Below, one piece after another: positions 32,062 to 43,843 of a stretch of 64,000 nucleotides of DNA (its first letter is position 1; each line of letters begins with the position of its first letter). A program made the translations under genes and the position numbers. Where the stretch lies: NCBI GenBank assembly GCA_958450365.1, contig CAUEEP010000903.1:248001-312000 (forward strand). Reading direction: 5' to 3'. The notes beneath the pieces were generated by a model, which was given only the letters and a program-made list of their open reading frames with translations, made no database searches and was not told where the DNA came from. Source of the stretch: Mesorhabditis belari (lineage: Eukaryota > Nematoda > Chromadorea > Rhabditida > Rhabditidae).

Positions 32062-32780
32062 GTTCAAAAGTTGATCAAGAAATTTGATTCAAAAAACCGT
32101 TTCGAGGAGCAAAAAATACGGAAATGCGGTCTTTATGGGAGAACAAATGAAGTCCACAAAATGGTGACGAGATTTGGAATTGGAGAGCCCTTTTCTCACT
32201 TGGAGTTCGTAAAGGAAATTGATGTGTCCAAAAATGACGTAAGAAATCAAAAAAAGGGCTAAATACTCAGTTAATCAAGAAAAGTAGCAAATTATTGGGT
32301 TGGTGCAAATGAAACTTATGACGAAAAAGAGGTAAAATAATGAGATGAAGAAAGGGGCATTGAGCTAGTATCCCGTGAGTTTAAAAAAGGTGTAAGCATT
32401 AGCGCCGAAAATTTCTCAAAATGCCCTCGCATAAGCACTTTATTTCAAAAAATGTAGGGGTTAATTATTTAGCTGAATATCTTTAACTCACTTCTAGTGG
32501 TTTAAAAAAGTCCCGTCGAGCAATTATTTTATTTTTCGCGTGCTCTTGAATTAGCCAAACTTACATTTTTACTCCTTTCTATTTCTGTCACCCTTTCTCT
32601 TCTCTCATGCAAAAACCACACTGTCCTTCCACAAAGCGCCTAGTTATATGCCTGTCTTGTATTCGAATCCTTTTCTTCCAAAAATTATTTCGAAAAACCG
32701 TTCTTTTTGTTTACGCGGACTCCCTCCCACGTCAATCTTGCTCTTTTTAACATTTTATCTACTTAAATCATTTTTAATTT
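32062..32780. other. Interval without recognisable genes
   Basis: A plus-strand stretch at 32070-32262 reads FDSKNRFEEQKIRKCGLYGR and could be a fragment of a transposase N-terminus, but this is not certain. The rest is AT-rich and precedes the SmF gene. Confidence 0.25.
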
Positions 32781-32789
32781 TGGTTTCAG

Positions 32790-33241
32790 AGAAGGTCTGT
32801 TCAACCAGTCAACCCAAAGCCGTTCCTCAATGGATTTGCCGGAAAGCCGGTTATGTGCAGACTGAAGTGGGGAATGGAATATCGAGGCGTCCTCTTCTCG
32901 GTCGACGGTTACATGAATGGCCAGGTGGGGTTGTCTTTGTGTAAAGTTTTTATGGCATAGCTTAAAGCTATTTTGGAGAGGTACGTTCTGAATTTTGTTA
33001 GTTTTTATGTCGCTTGTGAACAGTCAAATATATGACGAGTAAGCTTGCTTAGGCCTAGGCATTCACAAATAAATTTTTTATCTTTTAGATGGCTAACGCG
33101 GAGGAATACATTGATGGAACAAACACTGGAGCTTTGGCAGAAACTTTAATAAGGTGATTAAAGTGACTTTTGTCTAATTCGTTTAAATCTAGGTGCAACA
33201 ACATCCTCTACATCGGAGGCGCCGAAGACTCGGAAAGTTGA
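32790..33241 (+). CDS. SmF (snRNP core protein F), start codon lost
   Basis: Exons 32790-32924, 33089-33153 and 33193-33241 join in phase. The product reads [48 protein letters not shown] and [18 protein letters not shown] with TGA: the full Sm fold of SmF, including Sm1 (WGMEYRG...VDGYMN) and Sm2 (IRCNNILYI). SmF is one of seven Sm proteins that ring the U snRNAs in the nucleus. The first exon begins at a TTTCAG acceptor (possibly trans-splicing). Where an ATG is expected before TCTGTTCAACC there is AGG (32793-32795), one substitution away. The SmF sequence itself is otherwise intact. A second, broken copy lies at 54504-54690. Confidence 0.8.
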
Positions 33242-33499
33242 TCTCCTAGTTTTCATTATTTATCATTTTGCTAACTTGTTGAGTGTGTAACATGATTATT
33301 GATCTCTTTTTTTATGAATAAAGTCTAATTTGTTGAGTTAATTATATTAACGGTTCAAGGTGCATGAATCAAACGCAATACCTATAAGCTGGAAAGTTTA
33401 CATGCGAATTAGAAGGAAATGTTGTGCTGTTGTGTGAAGCACTTATCAGGACTCAGTTTTATGACGATGAAACATTTAGGTAGTTTAAGATGGGTGACT

Positions 33500-35484
33500 C
33501 ACCGGCCCCCTCCAAATACTTCATCTGGCTCCAGGGAAGGCTCTCCAGAGGACGAGTACATTGATAGGTTGGTTGATTAAAAGCTTTTGCTAGTCCAAGC
33601 CAAATCTCTTTAGTAACGAAGAGTCGCCAGAGCCAGAGCTCGGAAAAAAGGCAGATCTATCTTGGAAAAAGGAAGCTCCTCAAAAAGTATACAAGAAAAC
33701 TTTGTTAAAGTAAATACATTTTAGGAAAAGAAAGAGCCTGTTGATTTATTGCGTTCTCGCACTGGAGGCGCATTCACCCCATCAGCGAAGCTGAAGTTGA
33801 TACAAGAACAAATCCAGGTAATGCATCAAATGATAACATGACAAATGATGGGACTTCCAAAGCTGTATGAAAGAATCTGTGATCCGTAAATTTAGAAATT
33901 TTAGGGGTTTGCTGACTCGATCGATAATTCAAGCACAAATCTTTTCTCCAACATTTTCACATGGTGACGCTGATGGAGTGAATGATTCAAAGTTTCCTGT
34001 TATTGGTGAATTGACACTTAAGTATGTTTCACAGTTTTAGGCTTTAGAAATTATGTATTTGGCTTCTCGTCGAAACTACAAAGCAACAACGGTGACTGTC
34101 AGTAAATTTCTCGCACATTTGATCAATCAACCAGTGGTATGCTGTTTTTCTTTAATATGAATTGAATTGAATTCGATTCATATTTAGGTTCACGAGTTGC
34201 TTGCTCTTGAGATCATGCTTTTGATGCTTGAAACACCAACGGAAGATTCAGTGGAAGTGTGTATTGCTTTTCTGAAAGAATGTAGCGCGAAACTGACAGA
34301 GGTTTGCTTTATGTAGAAGCGCTTATTGAGAAATGATTTGTTAGATTGCCCCGCGTGCCTTGGACAATGTTTTCTCAAGACTTCGAAACATTCATGCTGT
34401 AGCACAATTGGATTCAGGTATTCGTTATCTGATTGGAACTGCAATGACAATTGGGAGAGATAAAGTTTTTAGTTCTATTGCCTGGCAAAGTTTATTCTTT
34501 AAGGACTATCCAGCTTTAATTGATGAACTCGATCTTATTTCGGAAGGGAACCAAATTACACATACCCTTTCCCTTGAAGATGCTACCGATCCTGAAAATA
34601 TGCTTAGTGGGTGAATTAAAAAGTTTAATTTTCGATCAACTTGGCTTTCAAACAAACTTTACAGACATTTTCGAATTGGATCCCGATTTTGAGAAAAATG
34701 AAGCTGCCTTCATCGAGATCCGTGAACATTGATGACGCCGGTGAAAGTGAAGAGGAATCAGAGGAAGAGGACGAGGATGAAGAAGGTGACGATGAGGCAG
34801 CTGCAAACGGTAGACATTCAATTTTATCGATTTAAGTTTTATAATATATTATGATATTGATAATAATATTACGATATTGATATTACGAAACTGAGGAATA
34901 TGGCTCGTTTAATCAATCATTTGCATTTCACAGATGCCATTACTTGGGATATAAGTCTTTATGCGAATATTTACTGTTTCGTATCCATATTTAAAGTGTT
35001 CAAATTTAGGTTTTGAGCGAAATCCATTTGAACTAAAATGAGACAACTTCTTCGGGCAGGATTTACATCAAAACCATTTTCCGTGAATTGGCTCAAATGA
35101 TGGGACTTCCAAAGCTGTATGAAAGAATCTGTGATCCGTAAATTTAGAGATTTTCTAGAATTCAATATTCTTTAGTGTATTGTAACATGCGTTTGAGAGA
35201 CTTTTTCATCGGGACAACCCGGCCAATACTCGCTTCGCCATCAATTTCTTCACATTAAGCGGTCTTGGTAGACGGACGTAAGAAAGTCAAGATTTGAGAA
35301 AGCCAATAAGTGTATAAATTTTAGGCTGGATCCTCGCGAGTTTTTGGAAAAAGGTGGAAAGAGGAAGAAATCTGACTCTGAATCAAGCTTTGAATTCTCT
35401 TCATCATCATCCGACGATGACAGCGACAGTGACTCTGTTACTACTTCTTCAAGCTCGTCAGATTCGGATTCAAATGATGATTAG
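33500..35484 (+). pseudogene. CWC22/nucampholin-like splicing factor, degraded
   Basis: Exon remnants in order: an acidic N-terminus (EGSPEDEYIDR, ESPEPELGKK), [60 protein letters not shown] (MIF4G domain), ELDLISEGNQITHTLSLEDA, FELDPDFEKNEAAF, an acidic tract, SGRIYIKTIFRELAQMMG (MA3 domain), NPANTRFAINFFTLSGLG and a Ser/Asp-rich tail ending at TAG 35482-35484. This order and these motifs are those of CWC22, a spliceosome and exon-junction-complex loading factor. Breaks: most of the MA3 domain is missing, part of the MIF4G domain is deleted, a 60-base piece from 35094-35155 is duplicated into 33840-33902, and at least two frameshifts occur. Confidence 0.85.
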
Positions 35485-35689
35485 TAATCTTTTATACTTC
35501 TACTTTTATACATTTATCCTTTTTTATATAGTGCCGAAGCAAAGCGAAGCGTGAAAACAGTCATCATCAACTTTTTTGAGTAAGTGTCCAGCCTAGATTT
35601 ATCAGAACGGTATAAGGGAAGCACAGTTTTGTTAAGAATTCTTCAAGAATGCCTCATGATTCCTCAAGGTTGAAAGGCCAATGATTGTT

Positions 35690-35985
35690 TTGATTTCCTT
35701 GGGAATGGAAAAGTTCTTGGAGCAAAGGAAAGCCACCGATTTCAACACAAATGCTTATTTCTCCGAAAATGGGACAGGATCTGTACCGAAAGTTCTGGGG
35801 GAGTCGATCGAAATCGTTTGATAATCTCTTTCGAGGAACACAACAAATACGGACGATTGGATGATCAATTTCTGTTTTCAACGAACACCATTACGGCTCA
35901 TCTTTCCAAAAAAAAAATCGTCACATTGAGCCGTTTCAAACTGAAATTCCCTGTCATTTGTAAGTCAGGCATTCCCCTCCTTTCT
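35690..35985 (+). pseudogene. Copy of the left-edge gene fragment
   Basis: Corresponds to 3-257, with more of its 5' side: MIVLISLGMEKFLEQRKATD, FNTNAYFSENGTGSVPKVLG, a one-base deletion, then LIISFEEHNKYGRLDDQF and TLSRFKLKFPVI. It again lies just upstream of a lectin upstream block, so it belongs to the duplicated unit. Confidence 0.35.
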
Positions 35986-37588
35986 CTTTATTTTCCGTGG
36001 TAAGAAATCCCTATTTTGCTTGGGAACAAATTTCTTGTTTAATTTTTTCTCCTCCCATCAATTCTGCCTCTTTAGTGGCTGTTTCCTTTAATTTTCACTT
36101 GTTCTTCGAGAAAATTCAGTGATTTTGTAGACGTCTAATCGTCTAGGAACCAAAATGGACGATGGGAAGAAAAACGCCCAACTCGAAGCCGATTTGTGGG
36201 TTTTTCGCCAAATTTTTGCTTGTATCAAAAACAGTCTTTAATTTAATCGAAGAGTTTAGGGAAGAAATGAAAAAGGACAAGGACGTCGAGATGAGTCGAT
36301 TGGCAGCAAATATGGTTCGAATCGAGGCGAATTTAATGGGGAAAATCGCGAAGTTGGAGGCCGATTTGGTTGACGGAAGGGAGAGAAATCGAGAATTGGA
36401 AAGGAAAATCGCCGAGGCGAAAAGGAAGAACGACGATCTCGAGGCACAATTGTACTAATTTTGTTATTTCCTTTTAGACAGGCTCAACATAAAATAACGA
36501 TAAAAGCTTTGTAGAAGAGCTCGAAATACGGAAGTGAGAGATGGAAAAGCCAGGATTGGAGTGCAAGACGAAGAAATCAACGCGTTGCAGAACAAAAACT
36601 CTGACCTGGAAACCCAAATGTGAGCTTATTTGGCATCTCTTTTCGACTGAGACTTGAGAAAACAGTTTTTTCACTCCCAAAACATCCATTCCACTCAATC
36701 CAATCAATTCCTCTCTAGACAATTTGAAAGGGAAAACAAAACGGCCGAAATTGTGAAGTTGCAGGCAGATTTGTGAGTTTTTTAAACTAACGATTGAGTC
36801 TTGGTCGAAAAAATCTGGAGTAAAGTTTTTCGAAGAAATTCAGAAATCGAACGATGACTTTCTTGGATCTGGATGGATGGGCGTATTTATATAGATACTT
36901 TATTCAGGACCTGAGATAAAGTGCGCTAGATTTAAGATTAAAACACATGAATTCATACACATAACACGAAAAGGGCCGATAAAAAGCAACACGATATAAT
37001 ACATGTAATATTGAGATAGATAAAGGCAAGAGTCAACTAGAGCTGCAAGATCAAGATCATCTACAGATAATTTAAAGGCTTCAAGACTATTAGACTCTCA
37101 CAAAACTCTGGGGAGTAGATTCAAAATTCTGACAGTTCTTATTGGAAAAGAATTCTTCACAAAATTATTGGAGGTGATTGAAATTTCCAAAACGAAAGAA
37201 CCCCTCCTTGAATTAACCGTGGGATTAACTTTGAATAAATCTCGAAAAAGCGGAATAGGTTGCCTGCACTCTACAATTTTGAAACATTCTATTAAATCCG
37301 TAACCAAGCGGCGGTTTCTAAGGAATTTAAGGTCAAAAATTTGGAGTCTGTCTTGAGTGTAACTAAAGTTTGGAAAAATCTATTTTCCATAGAGCTATCT
37401 TAGTATATCTCTGCTGGATTTTTTCTAGACGAGATATCAACTTGTGTATGTGGAGACCATATTATAGATGCATACCCTAGAATAGGTCTAACGTAAGTGA
37501 TGAAACACTTTCTATAAGTGTCAATTTTCGGATAACAAATTGCTTTTAGCATACATCTCGAGACGAAAGAAGCTTTACAGCAAATATT

Positions 37589-38500
37589 TCAATGTGTTTT
37601 GAGAAAATTAAAGGTGGGAAAATATGGACTCAAAGATCTCTGATATAATCCTCTTTTCCAATCCTGTTTTGGTGTAGAATTAATTTTCAGGGAGAAAATA
37701 GCGGTGGAAAAATGATGGGCTTTCGTGAATGCTAAAGCTAGTTTCCAATTATGGGACCATTTTTCAACCAGATCAAGAACTGACATGGCGTCTTTTAAAG
37801 AAGCAAGCTTAGCGGCTTCATCTTTGATGGGTATTTTAAAGGTTAGTTTAGCGTCATCAACATAAAGCCAGATAGATGAGCCCCTAGATGAGAAATGTAA
37901 TCCAGCTAAATCATTAATGTAAATTGCAAAAAGTATAGGACCCAGAATACTTCCTTGGGGTACACCGCTAGAACAATTAAAGGAAGGGGGAGAGAATCGT
38001 TTAGAAGAACTTTGAAAGTTCGCTGAGTAAGGAAACTTTCAATAACTGAAACCATCGAGAAGCAGATTTTGGTTTTCTTCTCAATATCGGGGAGCGGGAG
38101 GAAGTCGTGGGGGATAAAAAGATACAGATGGAGAGGGGAAAAAAAATCGTTAACAACAAGAAGCTCAAAAAAATGGACAAAATTTGCTCCCCGGTTTTCC
38201 TTTCGCCCCCCGGGGAAACGGCCCCCCCCCGGGATAGGGAAAAAACCCCAGATTTTATATGCGTGTAGTTTGTGAATTAAGAATTTAAAAGGGACAGAGT
38301 CGAAAGCTTAAGCAAAAATTTAAAAACACAGCTTCAAGCTGATAGTGCTTATGTTGTTTTTGATCTATGGCCTTAAAGAAATCCTGGCAAGCTAAAATAA
38401 GCTGGTAAGTGATGGACTTATTTTTAAGGAAACCAAATTGATAGTCGGAGATAAGTCCATGCTTATCAAGATGAGCTGTAATTTTATCTTTCATGATAAT
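37589..38500 (-). pseudogene. LINE reverse transcriptase remnant
   Basis: Pieces of the RT domain on the minus strand: HLDKHGLISDYQFGFLKNKS (finger/palm, about 38410-38490), then GVPQGSILGPILFAIYINDL and the catalytic box as YVDD (37853-37864), followed by VLDLVEKWSHNWKLAL. Frames change several times, partly in the low-quality stretch. The motif order and the YVDD/YADD box fit the CR1/Jockey group. Confidence 0.75.
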
Positions 38501-39191
38501 TTCAAAAAGTTTGGATACGGGCGAGGTTAAAGAGATGGGACGATAGTTACTGAAAAGGTTTTTTGAGAAGGGAATAACTAAAGATTGTTTCTAAAAAGAT
38601 GGAACATCTAAAATGAGAACAATTTTGTCGAGAAGTTTTAAAAGAGGGTAGGTAAGTACTCTAGAAAGTCTCTTAATAGCAAAAGCTGAGAGGTTATCTG
38701 GACTAGACGACTTTTTAGTATTAGAAAGTTCAATTCCCTAATATTAAGAATTATTCAATTTAGAAAATTTTTTTATTAACGTATATACACTATGAAAGAA
38801 TTAATCAGTGAGATTTATGGATTGAATAGTTTTTTTAGTAAGAAGATTGAGATTTATTTGTTTTAGAGAATAGGGAGGTTTTTTTTGATAAGTTTTTGTT
38901 TCCTCAAACTTTTGACAAAATTTCGAGTGCTTGCGCTGTTCTTTGATTACTAGTGGGTCAACCAGAGAATTTACGCAATTAGACCTTTCAAGGAAATGCA
39001 GAAGTCTTGCTTTAGCTCTCGTAATATGATTTGGGGATAATTTGACTGGGTGGGAGCAGGCGTTTTCTATGGCCATGAGGATCTTAGGACAGAGAAAATT
39101 ATAGTCATCATCTGTAAAATTTGTCCTAGAGCAGAAAGAGCTCCCTCTAAAGGAGTTTAAGAGGGAAAGAGCCGCTTGGTCGGGATTAAAA

Positions 39192-40279
39192 TCAAAATGC
39201 ACGCAACCTTTCCGCGGAGGAGCCGAAAATTGCAGTCCTCCTATTTTGAACCCCGTAATGGTCAGATCCAGGAATAGGCTCCAAACGCTTCAACTCCATG
39301 ATGACATCAGGGGAATCGGACAAGACCAGATCTAAAATAGAAAATGAATGGCAGAAGGTAGCAAATTTGTTTAAAATAGAGAGAAAGCATGTAATAAGGA
39401 AATTTTGTGGCAAAATTGTCGAATGGTGATGCATATCAAACACAAATTTGTCATTAGAATAGGTCACATGAAAATTTAAATCGCCTAGTAAAAGGTTGAC
39501 TTCCGCATCATGCAAGAAAAGTGATAAATGATCAAAAATACAAGAAGTATCCGCATAATTCACGCTAGGGGGCCGATAAACGATAAGAAAACGAACCTTT
39601 CTACCAAGATAAACATCTACAATTATGATTTCACAGTTAAAGATGGAACTGCAGTAAATTACATGGTGGGTAAAAGACTTAAGGAGCAAAACACAACACC
39701 GCCACCATGTGATTTAGTGGAGGAAGCTCTATCACATCTAATAATATGGTAAGAGTCACTAGGGTCAAGAATAGAGGAAACTAGAGAGTCGTCTAGCCAT
39801 GTCTCGGTAATAGCAAGAAATGAATAAGATTTTGTACGAGTCATGGTCTGAAAAGTAGCTAAGCGATTCTTGCTATTAGAAACTATACTATGGGCATTGG
39901 CAAGAAAAACACTAGGGGAAAAGAGAGTATCAAACTTGGGAAAGCGAGCCGGGAAATTTCTCCTGCGTAGAAGGCGAGCCTGATTGACTTTGTTGCTTGT
40001 GGAGTTTCTTCCCAATCCTCCGTTCCGATGGGTGAGTGAGAAAAGCACCTCATCGTTTTCCCTTTCATCTCGAAAATTCTTTGCTAATGGTTCGTTCACA
40101 TCCGACAAGGAGTGTGCTTTGCGAAGGCGCAACCCAGGCGGGTCAATCTTCGTAGAGTTAATCCTCTTTGGGGGTCGGCCCTTCTTGACTGGAGGCTTTT
40201 TTGTAAAGGCTGTCGGCATGCTTTCCCTTGTCGTATCCTTTTGCGCGGCCAAAGTCGTTTCGGAAGCAGTCACATGCAA
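39192..40279 (-). pseudogene. LINE ORF2 endonuclease remnant
   Basis: Minus-strand pieces: a basic leader, then FLANAHSIVSNSKNRLATFQ, FLAITETWLDDSL (the catalytic ITETWL of AP-type endonucleases), HGGGVVFC, FLIVYRPPS, LLLGDLNFH and ILDLVLSDSP...SDH. These are the ordered motifs of the exonuclease-endonuclease-phosphatase fold used by CR1/Jockey LINEs. A frame change occurs near 39670. Confidence 0.75.
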
Positions 40280-41229
40280 AGCTCCATGTATTTGGCAAAA
40301 ACCGCTTGTTGGTACAAGGTTTGATGCATGTTGTGAACCAGGATTATCTTCATCTCAAGGTTTTCGATCAACAAATGACATCTGATGAAGCCGAGACATA
40401 TTATGCGAGTCGAAAGAGCCATTTAGTCTCCATTCACAGTCAGGAAGAGAACGATTTTGTTCAGGAACTCGGTAAGAAATTGAAATGATTCAATGCGGTA
40501 ATTCATGCTGTGAATTTATGATTTATAAACCAAAAACAACCGATATTTATTTCAGCGAAAACTGTTGATTCGGATGGGGCGTTCTGGATCGGACTGAAGT
40601 TTGAATTTTTCTTATTGAAAGACATAAATAAATAGCTAGAAAGTAATGATTCTTTCAACCATTTTCGGAACGCTCTTTGGGAAGAAATGATTCGTTTGAC
40701 CCATAGTTCTTGGATAGAAATCGAATTGGAACTGAAAAACCAGAATAGTTTTAAAATGGAAAAAAAAATTTGGTTTAAATAGCAATAGTGAAACGTAAAA
40801 ATTTCTTAATTCAGAGAAATCCGAACAAAGGAAATGCTTTTGAATGGACGGATGGGAGTTCGGTGGATTTCACGAATTGGGCATGGGAAGAGCAGGGTTT
40901 GGACACACGTCTCACCCACGTTGCGGTGAGATTTTCAACGTGAAATCATCAATGTTTATCAATTTCGAATGCATAATTAATCCAAAAATATTTCGAAACT
41001 TATTGTTGTGAAATAACGCAGTATTTTAACAAACGATTTCCATCGGAAATGAACGCATTTCAGCTTGGGAGCCACGATGGGAAATGGCAGGTCGATTTGC
41101 CTAACATGCCGTATTGGTTTATCTGCAAAAGGAGCTCTCAATTCTGATCAATTCTTTATGTTCTTTTCTGTGGACAAATACCAATAAATCCCATTTTATT
41201 CAATCTTCTGAAAACACACAACTGCACAT

Positions 41230-41530
41230 TTTTCTTTATTTCTAAGTTGTTTGTTCAAAATCTCATATAAAAAGTTTTCCCAAAAACCCAGAATTCCGCC
41301 TGAAGCTGCAAGTATTTTGCTCTCTCGTCGCTCCTGAATGGACTATTAGATAAACGTGTTGAACATCAATGGACATCAGCATGAGGAAACTGACAATTCT
41401 TCGTGAAGGTCGCTCTTCTCGTCCATCAACTCGTCGATTTGCCTTTGATTTTTGTTCCTGAAGTTCTCCAAAATTCGACTCACTTTTGGTTCTGTAGGCT
41501 GAGACTTTGGTCTCTTTGGCTAATCTTAAC
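41230..41530 (-). pseudogene. Coiled-coil minigene, convergent with lectin H
   Basis: Exon 2 41255-41333 (ERAKYLQLQAEFWVFGKTFY...F, TGA) is open and exon 1 keeps RQIDELMDEKSDLHEE (from 41395). The usual ATG of MISQKETK reads AAG here, and exon 1 has a deletion between the heptads, so the 5' part is broken. Stop-to-stop distance to the lectin is about 110 bases. Confidence 0.5.
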
Positions 41531-42004
41531 GATTAAGCAAGTGTATAATGTATGTATGTATTGTAGATATAATGAGTTGTATAGGTTTTTATCGTCAAAA
41601 GTCGAATGAAATCCCATTTTCAGACGAAATTCGTTCGATGAGGCCATTTAGCTTACTACATGTCACTATATTAAACTCTTTCAACAAGTTTCCTTGCAAA
41701 ATGGTCGACTATATAAGGTGCTCTTTAGTGATGTCAAACTGAAACAGTGTAAAAATTTGTAAAAGTCAAATATAATGTGAAAGTATAGAGTGTCTAGCTG
41801 ATTTCTATTTGAAAAGATCGCATGGGCAAAGAACTGGAAAATTGCCGACAAGGTCGAAAGAAAAGATCTTTTTAAGAAAACGCCTCCTTGAGCTAAAAAA
41901 AGTTACAAAGTTTCAAATTTGATCTCCGTTTGTCTCTATTTGATTTATTTTTATCTAAAGCAACGAGAGGGGACAAATCTCTTCACGCATCTTGTATCTA
42001 AAGT

Positions 42005-42240
42005 TTTCAGTTATTGGTGCTTTCCCTCTTCACAACTCCTTTAGCCATCTATTCAGCTGCAACCAACGATAAATTAACACTTCCAATCAGGTAAAGATTT
42101 TCTTGTTTAAAGGATTTCTTTCTTCCAGACTACTTGCAATCGCTGAAAACTTCAATAAGTTTCTTAATGCAGTGACGGTCACAATTGCTTGTTATTGCTC
42201 AGTGAGGCCAGAGTTTCAGCAACTAAATGATGAGTTCTTC
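42005..42240 (+). pseudogene. Unrecognised two-exon fragment, copy of 9395-9630
   Basis: After GTTTTCAG: LLVLSLFTTPLAIYSAATND, KLTLPIR, a 41-base intron, LLAIAENFNKFLNAVTVTIA and VRPEFQQLNDEFFF with TAA. The hydrophobic opening suggests a membrane protein C-terminus. Not recognised. Confidence 0.35.
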
Positions 42241-42249
42241 TTTTAAATG

Positions 42250-42937
42250 TAAGAAACTGCACGAATCGACGCTGTGCTCGCCGTGTTTGTGCGACTCGAT
42301 TTGATATCTAAATGTTGCAAGTTGGTCAAGAACGGAGATCCATTTCCACTAGTTTATCTCTCGACGTGTCAACCCACTTGAAACGAAAAAAAGCCCATGA
42401 GGATCAACTTCGAGTTTGTGTGGTTTCCACACTTTGCGGGCGCGACTAAAATGGAAGGTTTGACATTGAATGGCTCTGGTAAGTCCAATGTATACCCTTT
42501 TGTGTTTGTCTTGTCTTTCCCATCGCTTAGCTGAATCTAGGTGGAAACTATCTTCGATCTTCGATGCCTTATTTCGACATACCCAGCGCCCGATTCTTTC
42601 CATTTCGAAGGGATCATTTGAAATGAACTACTAACATGTACACATGTTTTGCTGAGACTCAAAGTAAATGTTTTGGCACCAATCGACCTCACAAACAAGG
42701 TTCTAAGTCTAAATTGAAGGAAAAGTCATTTACTCAACTTATTTCGATGTATTCCGGATCGTAGCATTGGCAACCTTGCCGCTTTGAGGTCAAATATTCT
42801 CGGGCGCTCAGCCCAGGGACAAGTCTTCATTGAGTTGCAGCTTTCTAGCGATGTAGACCAGATCGTCGAGAGTCTGAAATGTTTTGCTTCACCACGTTCT
42901 ACATTGATTGAAATTTATTCTTTTTGTTCGAAACATC
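42250..42937. repeat. Duplicated block, other copy at 16440-17280
   Basis: The same order of short coding-like pieces as at 16.4-17.3 kb, including the minus-strand exon LDDLVYIARKLQLNE. It is directly followed by a Tc1 fragment at 42938, where the other copy continues differently (ACAAACAGGAGACTG). Confidence 0.4.
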
Positions 42938-43612
42938 GAAACGATCGAAACTGTTTAAAAACAAAATGTAGATTTTTCATAAACATGCATAAATATTTTG
43001 GTTTCAGCTCATTTGGAATGCTTTCTAAAACATGACATAAAAAAGCAGAATTAAGGTCGCTGAAAATTAATGACCCCCTTGCCAATGCTGTAAAGGTTTT
43101 TGAGCTCTGAGGATATTTATTCAATAAAAGCAGTATAAATAGAATCAAAATCGAAAAAGAACTAATATTTTGCATTTTGACCTTTTGCATCAATAATAGC
43201 TTCAACTCGCTGAGGCATTAATTCAATAAGCTTTTTGATAACTCCTGCATCAATTGTTGCCCACTCTTCTTGTAATTTCCGGTACAAATCATCAGACTAT
43301 TTTGCTTTATATCCTTGGCATTGTTTCTTCAAGTACTTCCATACATGTTCAATAGGATTTGCATCGGGGCTCTGAGCAGGCCACTGAAGAATGGACACGC
43401 GATTTCGATTGAACCAAGCTTTGGTCCGTTGGGCTGTGTGTTTGGGGTCGCGATCCTGTTGAAAAGTCCATCCGTTAGGCAAATTTTGCTTAACACAAGG
43501 CAATATATAATTTCCAAAATATCCACATACTTTTCGGCGTTGATGATGCCTTTTATGCGCATGAGTGGACCAACTCCTGAACCTGAGAAACATCCCCAAA
43601 GAAGTGCTGATG
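42938..43612 (-). mobile_element. Tc1-family transposase fragment (DD34E)
   Basis: Minus strand, C-terminal half only: KGIINAEKYVDILE in one frame, then NGWTFQQDRDPKHTAQRTKA and LQWPAQSPDANPIEHVWKYL in another. The second Asp (QQDRDPKH) and the Glu (NPIEHVW) are 34 residues apart, so this is a true Tc1 DD34E core. A frameshift and a stop after GYKAK break it. No TIRs are recognised; the left part is AT-rich 3' flank. Confidence 0.8.
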
Positions 43613-43639
43613 TCCATTGATGTTTAACACGTTTATCTA

Positions 43640-43735
43640 ATAGTCTATTCAGGAGCGACGAGAGAGCGAAATACTTGCAGCTTCAGGCGGAATTCTGGGT
43701 TCTTGGGAAAACTTTTTATATGAGAATTTGAACAA
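43640..43735 (+). pseudogene. Minigene exon 2, convergent with lectin I
   Basis: TATTCAG acceptor then SDERAKYLQLQAEFWVLGKTF and TGA at about 43729-43731, the second exon of the small coiled-coil gene. Exon 1 has been replaced by the Tc1 fragment, which ends within the intron (at TGATGTCCATTGATG). Distance to the lectin I stop is about 115 bases. Confidence 0.5.
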
Positions 43736-43843
43736 ACAATTCAGAAATAAAGAAAAAGATAATGTGCAGTTGTGTGTTTTCAGAAGATTGAATAAAATGG
43801 GATTTATTGGTTTTTGTGCACAGAAAAGAACGCGAAGCATTTA

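Larger units (their letters stand above)
36889..40287 (-). mobile_element. CR1-like non-LTR retrotransposon (LINE)
   Basis: 3.4 kb on the minus strand between two GTATTT copies (36883-36888 and 40288-40293), the target being a lectin exon (GGTCGTATTTGGC in other copies). Its 3' end has AATAAA followed by an AT-rich tail (TATCTATATAAATA). It encodes endonuclease and reverse-transcriptase pieces with many breaks. The stretch 38060-38270 inside it is of doubtful quality. Confidence 0.85.
36155..41147 (+). pseudogene. Lectin H: split by a LINE, splice donor lost
   Basis: Exons 36155-36195, 36260-36451, 36515-36619, 36719-36772 (coil, MDDGKKNAQLEADL start, all open and phase 2), then the first CTLD exon at 36844-36888 cut by a 3.4 kb LINE and resumed at 40288-40318; 40360-40471, 40556-40599, 40815-40925 and 41064-41147 follow. 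Further damage: the first CTLD cysteine is Tyr (ETYYAS), and the donor after FWIGLK reads TTTGAA instead of GTTGAA. The sugar-motif site is EQG with a three-residue insertion. AATAAA at 41183. The coil half is undamaged and could still make a truncated coiled-coil protein. Confidence 0.85.

Noticed and set aside
39984..40488. Plus-strand open frames over the LINE endonuclease
   Set aside because: They are antisense to clear endonuclease motifs, and the right part overlaps the resumed lectin H exon.
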